The notes under the pieces were generated by a model. That model ran no database searches and had not been told where the DNA came from. It saw nothing but the letters and a program-made list of their open reading frames with translations. From Aristolochia californica (lineage: Eukaryota > Streptophyta > Magnoliopsida > Piperales > Aristolochiaceae), in NCBI GenBank assembly GCA_029961685.1, contig JARWKL010000009.1:30009208-30073207 (forward strand): 64,000 nucleotides of DNA, read 5' to 3'. Shown piece by piece: positions 34,322 to 45,033 of the stretch (within the stretch, counting starts at the first letter, position 1; every line of letters starts with the position of its first letter). Both the position numbers and the translations under genes were made by a program.

Positions 34322-35047
34322 AGTTCTGGGTTTGGATAACATAAAACCCAGTGAAGATGGAGATAGTGGGGTGGGGACTGTTTTGGCTCAACACTCTCAG
34401 AGGGCAAGTGAATGCAGGATGGCAGCCTTCTATGCTGGTTTTCCAGAACCTGTGCCAATCAGAATTCTAGCCTTCAGGCCGTTACCGCTGTTGCTGCAGC
34501 GATAAAAGCTGGCTTCTATGACATAGGAATTGGAGCTGGATTAGAATCGATGACCGCAAATCCTATGGCATTGGAAGGCTCAATACACCTAAAATAAAGA
34601 ATTTCGAGCAACCTCAAGATTGTCTTCCTCTGGGCATTACTTCTGAAATGTTGCTCATCGATTTGGTGTCACCAGGCAGGAGCAAGACCAATTTGCTGTT
34701 ATCCATAAGAAAGCTGCTGCAGCAACTGCATCAGTGGCTACAAAGACCATTGACCCTAAAAACTCAGGAGGAGAAAAATGTTGTAATTTCTGTGGATGAT
34801 GGCTTTCGACCTAATATATTTGTGTCCAACCTGGCTAAGCTGAAGCCTGTTTTCAAGAAGGATGGCACGACCACTGCTGGTAACTCGAGCCAAGTAAGTG
34901 ATGGTGCTGGTGCTATCCTCCTTCTGAGAAGATCACTTGCAGAGCCAAAAGGATTACCAATTCTTGGTGTATTCAGGAATTTTGCTGCTGTTGGTGTGGA
35001 CCCTTCTGTAATGGGCATAGGTCCACCTGTTGCAATTCCTACTGCAA
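34322..35047 (+). pseudogene. KAT2-like: Captured, processed 3-ketoacyl-CoA thiolase fragment
   Basis: Peroxisomal thiolase performs the last step of fatty-acid beta-oxidation. In successive frames the segment reads KPSEDGDSGVGTVLA, SQRASECRMAAFYAGFPE, LQAVTAVAAAIKAGFYD, GIGAGLESMTANPMA, then LAKLKPVFKKDGTTTAGNSS and GLPILGVFRNFAAVGVDP. These follow plant KAT2/PED1 order without introns, so the source was a spliced mRNA. At least two frameshifts and a stop (after SIHLK at 34597) break it. The C-terminal catalytic His and Cys regions are absent, and the N-terminal catalytic-Cys word is altered. It lies inside the LTR element and joins directly to the AIP2 segment. Confidence 0.9.
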
Positions 35048-35454
35048 TGATGGTAGAGTTGGTAAATCCTATGCACGAAATCAATGAGTTGCAGAACCTT
35101 GATTCTCTTATTGAAGCTTCACTACAGGAAATTAAAGTTGAACCAAATTCACCACCTCTGGCCTCAAAAGAGATGGTTGCCAGCCTTCCAGTCACATGAA
35201 ATCTTAGTGAACCTAGGGAGAGAGACAGAATGGGCAGTTTCAGGGAGCACTTGGGTATCGATGCCAACATGCAGAAGTTGCCTTGCAAGCAATTATTGCA
35301 CCCCAATGACCTCAAGGGATGGCAGGATGAGCATACTTCGTGCCCAATTTGCAGGAATGAGCTACAAACAGATGACCATGCCTATGAGAGCTGGAAAGCG
35401 CATGAAAAGGAGTCTGAAGACAACAGGATAGGAACAGACTCCGATGTAGATTAA
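35048..35454 (+). pseudogene. AIP2-like: Captured, processed AIP2-like RING E3 ligase fragment
   Basis: AIP2 is the RING E3 ligase that targets ABI3 in ABA signalling. The segment reads MVELVNPMHEINELQNLDSL and EASLQEIKVEP up to a TGA at 35197-35199. A shifted frame then continues LPCKQLLHP, DEHTSCPICRNELQTDDHAY, ESWKAHEKES, the AIP2 C-terminus. The first RING half is largely replaced by unrelated sequence, and two ligand positions are changed (CKH to CKQ, HxxC to HPND). It is intronless. It cannot form a normal RING. Confidence 0.87.
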
Positions 35455-35616
35455 AAAAATATATATATTTTGCTTATCAGGTGGAATGCTCCATTTTTGT
35501 CGTCCAGATGGCTGAAACAGATAACGCAGATGCTACATGGGAACAGGTGGAGACGTTCGGCAAGCAGCCCTTCCTACGAGCTTGAGGACAAGCTCTTTCT
35601 CCGAGGGGGGTTGTAA

Positions 35617-35959
35617 TGTTATGCACGCAATAACATTGCTAAGTCATTTAGAGTCTAATTATTTGTTTTTCTTTACTTTACTTTAATTTATTTCAGTTAA
35701 AGAATTAATAGGCCACAGGGACATTGTTGTAATATTTTATCTTGAACCTTGTAAGAGTGAACCCTATATAAGGGGTAAGAGTAATGAGAAAAACCAAGCA
35801 TTGATTTAGAGTAAACAAGGGTTTTGAGTTTTCCCCAACGAGCTCAGAGGTGTGTGTTCTCCTTAAAGAACCTAGGGTTTTCAAGCTTCCCGCCAGCTTG
35901 ATTCTTCTCTTTTCTTCTTCTTCCCTATGAATCGTTGTGTTAGATCCAGGACCGTAATA
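35617..35959 (+). repeat. 3' LTR (343 bp)
   Basis: Begins TGTTATGCACGCAATAAC and ends GGACCGTAATA. Same length as the 5' LTR and preceded by the polypurine tract CCGAGGGGGG. Confidence 0.93.
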
Positions 35960-35964
35960 GATAG
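35960..35964. repeat. Target-site duplication, right (GATAG)
   Basis: GATAG directly after the 3' LTR. Confidence 0.85.
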
Positions 35965-38038
35965 TCCCACTTTACATGCTAGTTAATGAGCATAGATTCA
36001 AGAAGTATGCCATCTTCAGGAATGTGCACCAAAACATCAAGACCAGGGCTCAAAGCAGAAATTCTCCATGAATTAAGCAACCATAACAACAAGTACTTCA
36101 TCAAGAATTTTCATCATGTCCCCTTTTTAGGCTATGCAGAACATGGTATCCTTGAAGATTTAGTATGCTGTTGAGCAATATAAAGTTGTATCTTTAGCTG
36201 TTTTAGGCATGTCTATAAGGTAATTGCTTTAAAATAAACAATAACAAGGGTGTTGGTAGTACCTGAGGATTTGGAACAGAGGGAGAAAGAAGCATTTGAC
36301 TGCCACCAAGTGTCGGATTTCCACAGACTAGAGCATGCTTTCTCGCATTGGATTTGGCAAAACTTCAATAAACCTATTAGCATCCGTACAAATCCACCCA
36401 GAGATCACATAAATGTCTATGAGATGCTATAAATAGTTTGAGAGTATCTGGTCTGCGAGACCCCTTCAGTAAGAGTTCATTTGAAACTGACTCGTAGGAT
36501 TCCACTATTTCTCAATCAGTAAGTCATGTGTAGGTGTCCATGGAATACTGAAGCACATTCAAAGAGATGATTTTCCCATACTAGCGGAGTTTCACTCTGT
36601 GGTGGGGAAATGAAATAGAATTCCAGAAAAGAGTTCTCCATTCCATCGCTCTCTTTCTTTATCCTTAAGCAATAAAACCAGAGAAAAGAGTACTCCCGTA
36701 TTAACTAAAAAAAAAAAAGCAAGAAATCTACATCTCGATGACGAAAATCCAAAATATGATCCATGAATGCAATTCCGAACACAGTAGCTCATGGGACGTC
36801 GTCTTCAAACGTCAACTTCGAGAGAGGAACGAATGTATCTCAAATTCGCACTAGCTACTTTCTTGAATAAAACGAATGACATTTTTAAGCAAACTTGGTT
36901 CAAGAACGATCAGAGACAAAATGACTTCCAGAGCATTTCAAATGGAGCAGCGATTAGGTTATTAATTAACAAACATTTAAAATAGATAAATATAAAATTT
37001 CATTTTTTTCTAAATCCAGTAAAAGTGTTACCGTAATTATCAGGATTACAACATTAATCAATTCCATAGTAACAAACAAAGGAAGATGCCAAAGGAAAAG
37101 GTCAGGGTAAGGCTGTTTGTCCTAGGTTTCATACCTTAAAAATCTCATAATTTTGATGACAACAACTGAACAACAAATCAAATCAAATAGATAAAATGAA
37201 AGACCAAAAAGAACAGAAGAAAGAAAGATCAATTAACAATGTTTAAAAGTTGAAGAACAAATCAAATCAAATCAAATAGATAAATTGGAAGAACAATAAG
37301 AACAAAGAAAGGAAGATCAATTTTTAATTTTTGTTTAGAGTTTTGGATGTTAGAGAAGTATTTTAGCCGAATATAAAATCTTATACAAGTGTAAAAAAAT
37401 TTGTAACTTTTAATGTTTTCATTAAAAAAACACTAACTTCAAATTTACATATTGAATTATAATAACAATTTAATTAATTTTCTTTAAAAAAAATCAATTT
37501 CCCATATATTTCTATTTTTATTAGCTTTTAAGAAATATTTCTAATGAAAAATTACAATAATATTTATATTAATTATGTATATTATTATAAATTATATTTG
37601 AATCATGTTTTATCTTAAACATACATTCACTCAAAGATGGGTAAGATTTTTTATTATATTTTAATTATATTTAATAAATAATAAAGAAAAAGCAAATAAA
37701 TGAGTATCATGATAATAATTTCAACAAATCAATTTTTATGAACCTTGACGTATGCCCAAACATTGTTCCATGTCTCACTTCTAATTAGTAGTCACTAGTC
37801 AGCATTAGAGGGATGTATTAGCTTTACATAAATGTCTGAGAGCTAAAATCAAAGGTTGCTCTAACAAATCCCCTCATCATTAACAAGAAAAGGATACCCA
37901 GTTCCAGTTCCACATCAACCCATCACCACCTGAAACACTCTTCCAAAACGAAGCTTTCAACTCTTCACTCATACCCACCAAAGGAATCGAGAGGCAGAAG
38001 CGTCTCCGCTCGAGTTTTTACTGATTCAGGTCGTGCCG
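35965..38038. other. 5' flank of the hydrolase remnant; no exon confidently recognised
   Basis: The 5' exons of the hydrolase (oxyanion-hole HGxxH region) should lie on the minus strand here, but none could be recognised. The distal part (37000-37700) is very AT-rich. Confidence 0.4.
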
Positions 38039-38401
38039 ATGAAAAGAGACGCATTGACAAGCATCCCGATTCCGTCCATGGAGTAAGTTTACTTTCTTCC
38101 TCCATTTACATACCATCTATCAACCATTAATTTATGCAGATTTCTCCGCCTATTCACAGCCCAGATTTAGAAGGGCCAAATTCCTCCAAAAAGAGGGAGA
38201 ATGATCGATGCGGGCTTATTAAATCCCAGTGTTTTTGTGGGCGTCGAAGAAAGGGACGTCTACGGCATGAGCAGATCTTGCGTCGATCCTACATTTATGT
38301 ACAGTGTAATTCGGGGAGGTCGATCGCATTTGGTCAAGCGTATGTTAATGGTGTTTGTCGACCCTTCGCTTTCGCTTTCTATCGCGTCTGCTCCGTTCTA
38401 A
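38039..38401 (+). CDS. Hypothetical short gene, uncertain
   Basis: ATG at 38039 opens MKRDALTSIPIPSM up to a GTAAGT donor at 38083. A TTTATGCAG acceptor at 38139 precedes a GC-richer block in which the frame 38201-38401 (IDAGLLNPSVFVGVEE, then RDVYGMSRSCVDPTFMY) looks coding by its codon texture. The two parts do not join in frame through these sites, and I recognise no family. It may be an untranslated exon, a decayed gene or chance. Confidence 0.2.
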
Positions 38402-39385
38402 GAAACAGGGGCATGGGTTTTTAGGGTTATATAAATGACATAAAATTCCCAGATTTGTAAACTAGGTTCATCGACTTGAACTGGCGGCCGGTGTGTATAC
38501 TAACGCATGTGAGTAACAGTGCAATCGAATTCATTATCACTTGACCCAGGGGTGCTCTAACAGGCCTGTGCAAAACTTAAAAAGTTTCCAGACAAGCAAA
38601 TTTCAAACCAAATCCTTGCAAATTAAATGAGAGCCAGAAAAATCTACTCCCACAGTCCCACTGGAAGCAGAAGCCTCTATCTAATCCCAGATTTTTCTTT
38701 TCTTTTTCTTCATTCCCTGTATCTTGACAGTGCCGTGGGGACAGTAGTTCAGCAGCAGTAGTCTTCGGACACCTCTCCTGTTACAGGTCAAGCTCAATCT
38801 CCTCTCGTCGTTTTCATTTCTGTTAATGGTCTCCCTGGATAATGATTTTCGCCAAGGCGATCCACATAATGGAGAGATCTTTTTCTTTTCTGGGTGTACA
38901 CGACTTTTTTCTCTTTCTTCAATACCAATCCAACAGAGCAGTTATCTCCATTGATAAACCTTTCACTGAAACCCTAACTCCGATGCGACCGTCCATGGCC
39001 ATGAGTGGAAGAATATTCAGTCCATACAGAACCACTCTGCATCTTTTCCGTCTACCTTTTGTATCTCTTAATGGCTCTTTGGAAATGTTGCCGATGCCGG
39101 CAAACGGTTCAAATCCGAAACAACTAACTGAGAGAGTGGAGGAATAATTGAAGTTTCGGCTTGAAATTTCTCAGCTTTTCAAAGCAGAAGCTCCAGATGT
39201 GGAAATGATTTATTAATGGCTGCTTTTATGATCTTGGACATTCCATGCTACAAATATTTCCACAAATTCACCCGTGTGGTTATTATCCTCTACCACTAGC
39301 AGAGTCGGCAGTGTCCAGAACTGCCACTGGCCCACCTTATTTTCTGGGCCCGCCCGCCAAACCCAACTACAGATCCTGGACTCGC
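38402..39385. other. Promoter-side sequence of the bHLH gene, no gene recognised
   Basis: Short frames (38842-39147, 39274-39528) lack family resemblance. Confidence 0.4.
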
Positions 39386-39391
39386 CACGTG
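39386..39391. promoter_or_regulatory. G-box CACGTG upstream of the bHLH gene
   Basis: Perfect CACGTG about 155 bp before the ATG and about 85 bp before the TATA-like box, a usual position for bHLH/bZIP/PIF binding. Occupancy is inferred. Confidence 0.5.
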
Positions 39392-39473
39392 CACCCGAAA
39401 TACGTACGAGACCCGTAAATACAGCCTTGTACGCCGAAACTGAGAAAATTGAATTTCCATCTCGCTCCTCGTG

Positions 39474-39482
39474 CTATATAAG
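39474..39482 (+). promoter_or_regulatory. TATA box of the bHLH gene
   Basis: CTATATAAG, about 65 bp upstream of the ATG at 39542. Confidence 0.65.
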
Positions 39483-39541
39483 GTCGTTGGGGGAGTCGGG
39501 TCTTGCTTGCAGCTCTGAACGACTGTGACACACCCAAATCC

Positions 39542-40821
39542 ATGGCGGAGTTTTCTAACAGTCTGCAGAGCCTGAGGTCCGTCTTCCCTTTCATGGAGAA
39601 CGATTCAAATATCGAATTGGTGAACCAGCTCTTGGAGCTGAGTGGCGGTGCTGCCACGGAGAATCACACCTTGAATTTGCAGAATTTGACGGTTTTCTCG
39701 AACGATGGTTTCCTGTCGAACGTGTCGGATTTTCCGGCCTCCTTCTGTGGGAATGGTTCGGGCGTTTTTGCCTCTGAGTGCCCGAATTCTTCGGTCGTTT
39801 CGAACCCCCTGCCCTGTAATAGGGTTGTCGAGAGGAATAACATGAAGAGGAAGGCAACGAGTTTGTCGGAGAGTAGCTCTGGGAATTCTTCCAATCCAGT
39901 GTTGGAAAATACCTCTGGGCAGGAGGGGAAGACTACTAAAAGGAGAAATGTATGTTTGTTTGTTTGTTTCGTTTTGATGTGAGATTTTTTTTTTTTTCTC
40001 GTTTTATAATTTAGTGATTACTAAATTGGGTTCTTTCGCTGTGTTTCGTATCTGCAGAGTTCGGGCAAAGGAAAGAAAAGCAATGAGAAAGTGGTGGAGA
40101 AACCAAAGGAGGTTATTCATGTCAGAGCAAGAAGAGGCCAAGCGACTGATAGCCACAGTTTGGCCGAAAGGGTGAGTTAGTCACTTTCTCTAACATCAAT
40201 GGAGACTTCAATTATTTATCTCTGAGATAAGAAAGTATAATTCTTTGATAAAATGTGAAAGACGAAAAATTACAAATTGTGTTTTTTAACTTTTCGCGGC
40301 ATCTTTGATCAGGTGAGAAGAGAAAAAATCAACGAAAGAATGCGATGCTTGCAGGACCTCGTTCCTGGCTGCTACAAGGTTTAAATTCTCTCCCTTATCT
40401 TGACCGGAAGAAAAAAAAATAATATGATATATATAGCCCAATTCTAAATGCTTGTTCCCGCAGACAATGGGAATGGCTGTAATGCTTGATGAGATAATCA
40501 ATTACGTGCAATCACTTCAGAACCAAGTCGAGGTGAGCACACTCGACCGACTTTTCTTCTCCACTCTTCAATCAGATTTTCATTTATAAATTAAGTATTT
40601 ATTCTCCTTTTATCCATTCCATCCACCAGTTCCTCTCGATGAAGCTCTCGGCAGCCAGTTCGTTCTACGACTTCAATTCAGACACGGACGCCATGGGAGC
40701 ATCTCAAGTACTCTCGCAGTCCAGTTCCCTACACCAGTGTCTGCTTGACCAGCGGCACATGATCGATATGGAGAGAAGAACAGCAGTCGACAACTACTGG
40801 CCAGGTCCAAATGGTCCCTGA
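39542..40821 (+). CDS. BEE1/3-like: bHLH transcription factor, BEE1/BEE3 type
   Basis: Nuclear bHLH regulator; BEE proteins are brassinosteroid-early-response factors that promote growth and flowering. Exons 39542-39949, 40058-40171, 40313-40378, 40464-40532 and 40630-40821, all phase 0, give 282 aa. The N-terminal 136 aa are Ser/Asn-rich with little structure. The basic region (about 159-183) reads [20 protein letters not shown], carrying the E and R that contact an E-box. Helix 1 reads MRCLQDLVPGCYK, the loop TMGMA, and helix 2 MLDEIINYVQSLQNQVEFL. The CYKTMGMA loop separates the BEE1/BEE3 clade from the commoner CNKxxGKA. The tail includes SFYDFNSDTDAMG, also typical. ATG 39542 is the first in frame after the TATA box. 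The gene looks intact. Confidence 0.95.
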
Positions 40822-43702
40822 CTGTGACGACGAGGGCCCCTAATTGTAGCTCACAGCCCCGACAACTGCAACCATGGAGTACCCATCTCGATTATTACTT
40901 CTGAGCCTCACCAGAAACTAATGAGACATTTCTCCATCTGCATCCCTCTGAAAAAAAAAAAAAAAAAATTATAAATTCCGATCCCTTTATCTGTATCTAA
41001 TTCATCAACATGAAAAAAAAAGAAGAATGTAATCTCCAGTGTTGACAATAAATGAAAGAGACGATTTACAGCCATTCTTGCCTGCTCCCGTGTTTACGTA
41101 GCCGTTTCTCACTGGAACGAAAGCGAAGACAAGCGCATATGAATACGGAGCAGTCAACATTTCTCCTTTTGACGCCATGCTTTTGGTCCCTTAAACACAT
41201 GGGCATCGGAAATTTCTCTCTCTCTCTCTCTACTGTTGCAGACTCGTGTGAGAAATCGAATATCCTTCCACACACGTATTAAAATGTGTGAGACGATTGT
41301 AAATTGTGGAACAGTTGTGAATTGATTGGTTAACGTAACAAGTGGGGCCCAGAATCAAATAATTGGAAAGATCGGTCTCGTATTGAAAGCAATGTGAGAG
41401 TAGTAAGTTGAAGAAGCGGCATGTTCCATATTCTTCAATTCAGATGACCATGTCGGATGGTCGCACTTCTTAACGAGTGGGCCCAATGGACCCCATTGAT
41501 GGGGGCCGCGGCTGTCAATTCGGGTTGATAAGGGGGGCGAAGCAACAAGAAGAACAACAAATATCAGAGTGATGTGGGCAATTCATTGAGTGAATGATTG
41601 AGACGAGGAAGTTAGGGAAGGAAAAAGGAGATTGGGGGAAGGTGCATTGCATCCAAGGGTTTGGGTCATGTTGCCCTTCGTGGAATAGGGGAGGACAGCT
41701 TCGATGGGGTCCAACAAGAAGATGGGAAATGTAATGGCTCTCCAGCCATGTAATATATGATAATCAAGATCGTCGACAAGGAGGTCTTACCTTTTCTGTT
41801 TGACCCCTTTTTGACCAGGCTTCTCCAGAGTCCCTCCCCTCTTGCATGCATGCACAAGGCGATGAAGGGTGGGTCCCTCCTCTCGGTGGAGGTCAGGTGT
41901 CCTATTTTCGGAGGGTCTTTTGGAATCTGGTTAGTCGAGTGAGGTTGGAAATGAGGTGTTATGGGCAAGTTCAAGGATCCAAAGCGGAGGATCTGCTTTC
42001 TCCATTGAAGGTTGTTAGAGAGTCAGATATACCTGAAAACTGGATACAGAGATGATGAATGAGATGTGTCCTTTTGTTCCGGTTGTTTTTTTTTAATCGA
42101 AAGAAATCCAAACTAAAAACAAAATCGGAAAAGCTGGGCCTCTTTTTAATGGATAAACTGGAGGGTTTCGTCGTGGGTAGCACGTGGACGCTTCACCACT
42201 TTCGTATTATACAGAGAGGTGAGCGACGGAGCCTTCTTCCCCGTTTGCCTCTGGGGCCAATCACCACTCTCCGTATTCACTGTGGTTGGTTTTCAGGGAA
42301 TCGAAACACCACTTTCACCGGAAAAGTTGACAAATGTAACTGGTGGCTCCGGTTGGACTCCGATATGAAAACGCGGTTTTGGAGTTTCATTCCAACAAGC
42401 GGCGGCGAATAAGGGGTTTGAGCTCCTGTTGGGGAGCAAAGACGGGTAACTTGTAGGAAAATCCAAGAGTGGCTTTACTGACTGTGATAGTGTCCGTTGC
42501 TGTTCTAACCAGACGGAAGTTTAGGAATTACGATCAGAAAATATTTCACAGGGAAGGCTGGTTTAAATGTTGTAATTCATAAACAGTTACGTAGATGGCC
42601 AAAATTTGAATATGATTAGTAATATTTGTTAAATAAGGATAATTTTTTTAATAATCATTAAAAATTAATTATATTAATAAAAATAATTATGTCCCCTCTA
42701 TTTAAACAATGAGAGGGAATGGGTCCCGGATTTTTGTTAAGGGCATAATGGAGGGTATGTGACCCCTACAAAAAGGAGAGTAGAATTGTCCCTCACCCTT
42801 GAGCATTAAGACTCCCTTCTTTTTTTGTTTGTCATATGGTGGGTGGCACTGCCCCATTCATACAAAAAAAAGACAGGTAAAGGGCTGCCTCCTCCCTCTA
42901 GTCCCTCCTTGTTTTTCCTTATATGGTAACAAGATGTTGTTACAATTGAGACAAAAATGAAACCCTTACATTTATGCAGAGATGGTAGGGGTAGGGGCTT
43001 TGATTGGAACAATCCGACCTAATTTTTTTCATTAACTAAAACACTTCCGAGTCAGAAAACCCTTAAATTTATATCATCCACAAATACAATTTTTTGTTTT
43101 TAAGGAGCCAAGTAAGTGTCCTACATGGTTACACTCTAATGTTAGTCCCATAAGTGTACAACTGATGTGTACAACTATCCCTGAACCTCAACCAGATTGA
43201 GACGAGGGGCGACCAGTCGAGTTTAGACGACACGCCTACATGCCCACCACACAGTTCCACCCATAATTACAACCTTGGCTGAGTATGCAAATGTGACCTG
43301 GAGGGTTTAGAGTTGTTTTCTTAATACAAAGTTGGGTTTTTCTCTTCCATGTTTTTTGTCTTTCTGTTGTTCTTTTGTCTTGCAACATCTAGGGTGGAGG
43401 TTGAGTGGAAGATCCGAGGAACAAGGAGACTGACTAGTTTTTGGGAAAAATTAGGCCGTACGGGATAGATATTCGGTTTGGCTAGACAGACTTAGCCGAA
43501 TCTAACTGCGTGACATAGTTGAATAAATTTTATAAAATCAAGTTGGGCCGGGCACTTGGTTGATAGGCTCAATTTCGCTGGGCCAACCATACTCAGGTGG
43601 GCTCCAGCCAGGGGAAAGGGAGTTCAGGTTACGATAGCCGATAGGCTTGATGCTAAACAGGACCAACTCCCACCAAAATTATGAGCTTAAAGGAGACGAA
43701 AA
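40822..43702. other. Intergenic between bHLH and cyclin T genes
   Basis: Contains the bHLH 3' UTR (A-rich, AATAAATG near 41048) and short unsupported frames. Confidence 0.5.
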
Positions 43703-43927
43703 GTGAAAAGACGATCTGAACATTTATCACGTGCTTTTTGCTTCGTGATATTACGACTATGCCCCCCATCTTCGCGGCCATCGAAGCGACTGTTCCAGAA
43801 GCCTTCGTATTCCTACTCCTTGTTATGGAGGAAGCTGCACTGCTTCTCAGCTCCCAGTGAAGGCGATAAAGCTGGAAAAGCCGTGAAGACTAAAAACTCG
43901 GATTTTTCGTTCATAAGCGCTCTATAG
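43703..43927 (+). promoter_or_regulatory. Candidate 5'-UTR exon of the cyclin T gene
   Basis: GC-richer block ending CTATAG at a GTATGC donor (43928). A matching acceptor GATGGGCAG at about 44875 precedes the cyclin T first coding exon, so a leader intron of about 0.95 kb is plausible. The 74-aa frame inside shows no family resemblance. Confidence 0.35.
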
Positions 43928-44902
43928 GTATGCTTTGTATGAATTCTGAGCTGGCTCTTATTTGTTTTTTTTTATTTTGTGGGTTTTGATTTCTAGGTTT
44001 TACGATTTGCTAATGGATTTGTTGGTGACATGAACTATGAAGCTAGATATTTAGGGGTTATAGCATTTCGAAGCTCACCTTGTGTACGCGTTCTTCGATC
44101 TTTTAATTTTCTGTGTGAAATTGATCAATTGTTTCACGGTGTTTTCCATTTTTTATTTCTTTGAGCTGGAATTAACAGCAGTGAACTGAAATAACTGTCA
44201 CATATTTAAAATTCTCTCGTTGTTGGATGGTTGAAATTCATTTTTGCTGCTGAACCAGAAATTGCTTTTCTTTCACGGAAGAATCTAATTTTTTAGAAAA
44301 ATCGTGATGAAGTTAGGATTTATTAGAAAGGTAAAAAGTATTTCATGATGCGTCTTAGTTCTCCGTTGGTTGGAATATTTGTCTCTGTAATTCCTTTTAA
44401 AATATAAACTAATGTAATATGATAGTTATAAAAATTCCGACAGATTAGTCGTTAAATATTTGTCACGACAATGCCAGTCATATTCTCCCTGGTCGCCATT
44501 CAAAAGAACGAAAAAACTAATTTATTCTAGTTTGATGCCTCCACATTCGGATACATTTTCTAAATAGGATCTTTAAGAGGTCTTGGCTATCAATTTCAGT
44601 CATTGCAGAAGAGTGTTGTTTGTTTTCAGAAAGACACTGTTCAAAAAACTTTAAAAAAATTAAAAAATCTGGCTCTCTGAAAAAGATTAAATTTTTGGTG
44701 ATTGCTAGTAGATAAAACTAGATTGAGCCGAATCATGTTGGTCATCTTTGCCTAAATCAACCAAAGAAAGGAGGCATTCTGATAATGGCTGAAAATGTTA
44801 CTTCTTTCCACGAAGGTTGCATCTATAATTGTATGTTTTGTACTTCTGCTGAAATTCTGCTACTTGATGGGCAGGACTTTGAGTGACTGACACGGCCTCT
44901 CT

Positions 44903-45033
44903 ATGGCAATGACAATCTACAGATAGTAATGTTTGGCTTCTCTTCAAAATCGAAGGACATCAACGATTAGTTCTGGGGATCCTTCCCATCATGGAATGAC
45001 AGAAAGTGGCCCATACAGCTTTTCTCTGCAAAA
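44903..45033 (+). other. Frame-broken ancestral N-terminus of cyclin T
   Basis: ATG at 44903 opens MAMTIYR followed by two stops (44924-44929). The same register then reads [31 protein letters not shown]. The cyclin-box register is offset by two bases; removing one CT from TTCTCTGC (about 45023-45029) would align them. Either this is real decay with re-initiation at 45034, or a sequencing error. Confidence 0.6.

Larger units (their letters stand above)
31581..35959 (+). mobile_element. Non-autonomous LTR retrotransposon carrying host cDNA pieces
   Basis: Two 343-bp LTRs (31581-31923, 35617-35959), 5-bp TSD GATAG, TGGTATCAGAG primer-binding site (31926) and a polypurine tract ending in GAGGGGGG before the 3' LTR define a structurally complete element. 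By eye the LTRs differ at roughly 25 positions, so it is not recent. It encodes no protease, integrase, RT or RNase H. Instead a leader ORF from 31946 is followed by intronless host-gene segments: PPR-like, CDKAL1-like, BRCT-like, 3-ketoacyl-CoA thiolase and AIP2-like RING. It must have been mobilised in trans. It lies in the 5' part of the broken hydrolase gene. Confidence 0.93.

Noticed and set aside
36250..36432. 60-aa plus-strand frame, and its complement as a hydrolase 5' exon
   Set aside because: The complement contains ALVCGNPTLGGSQMLL beside a plausible donor, but alignment with the HGSYHAAW region of relatives was not convincing.
43703..43927. 74-aa ORF as a separate gene
   Set aside because: Position and splice-site pairing fit a 5'-UTR exon of cyclin T better, and the peptide has no relatives I know.
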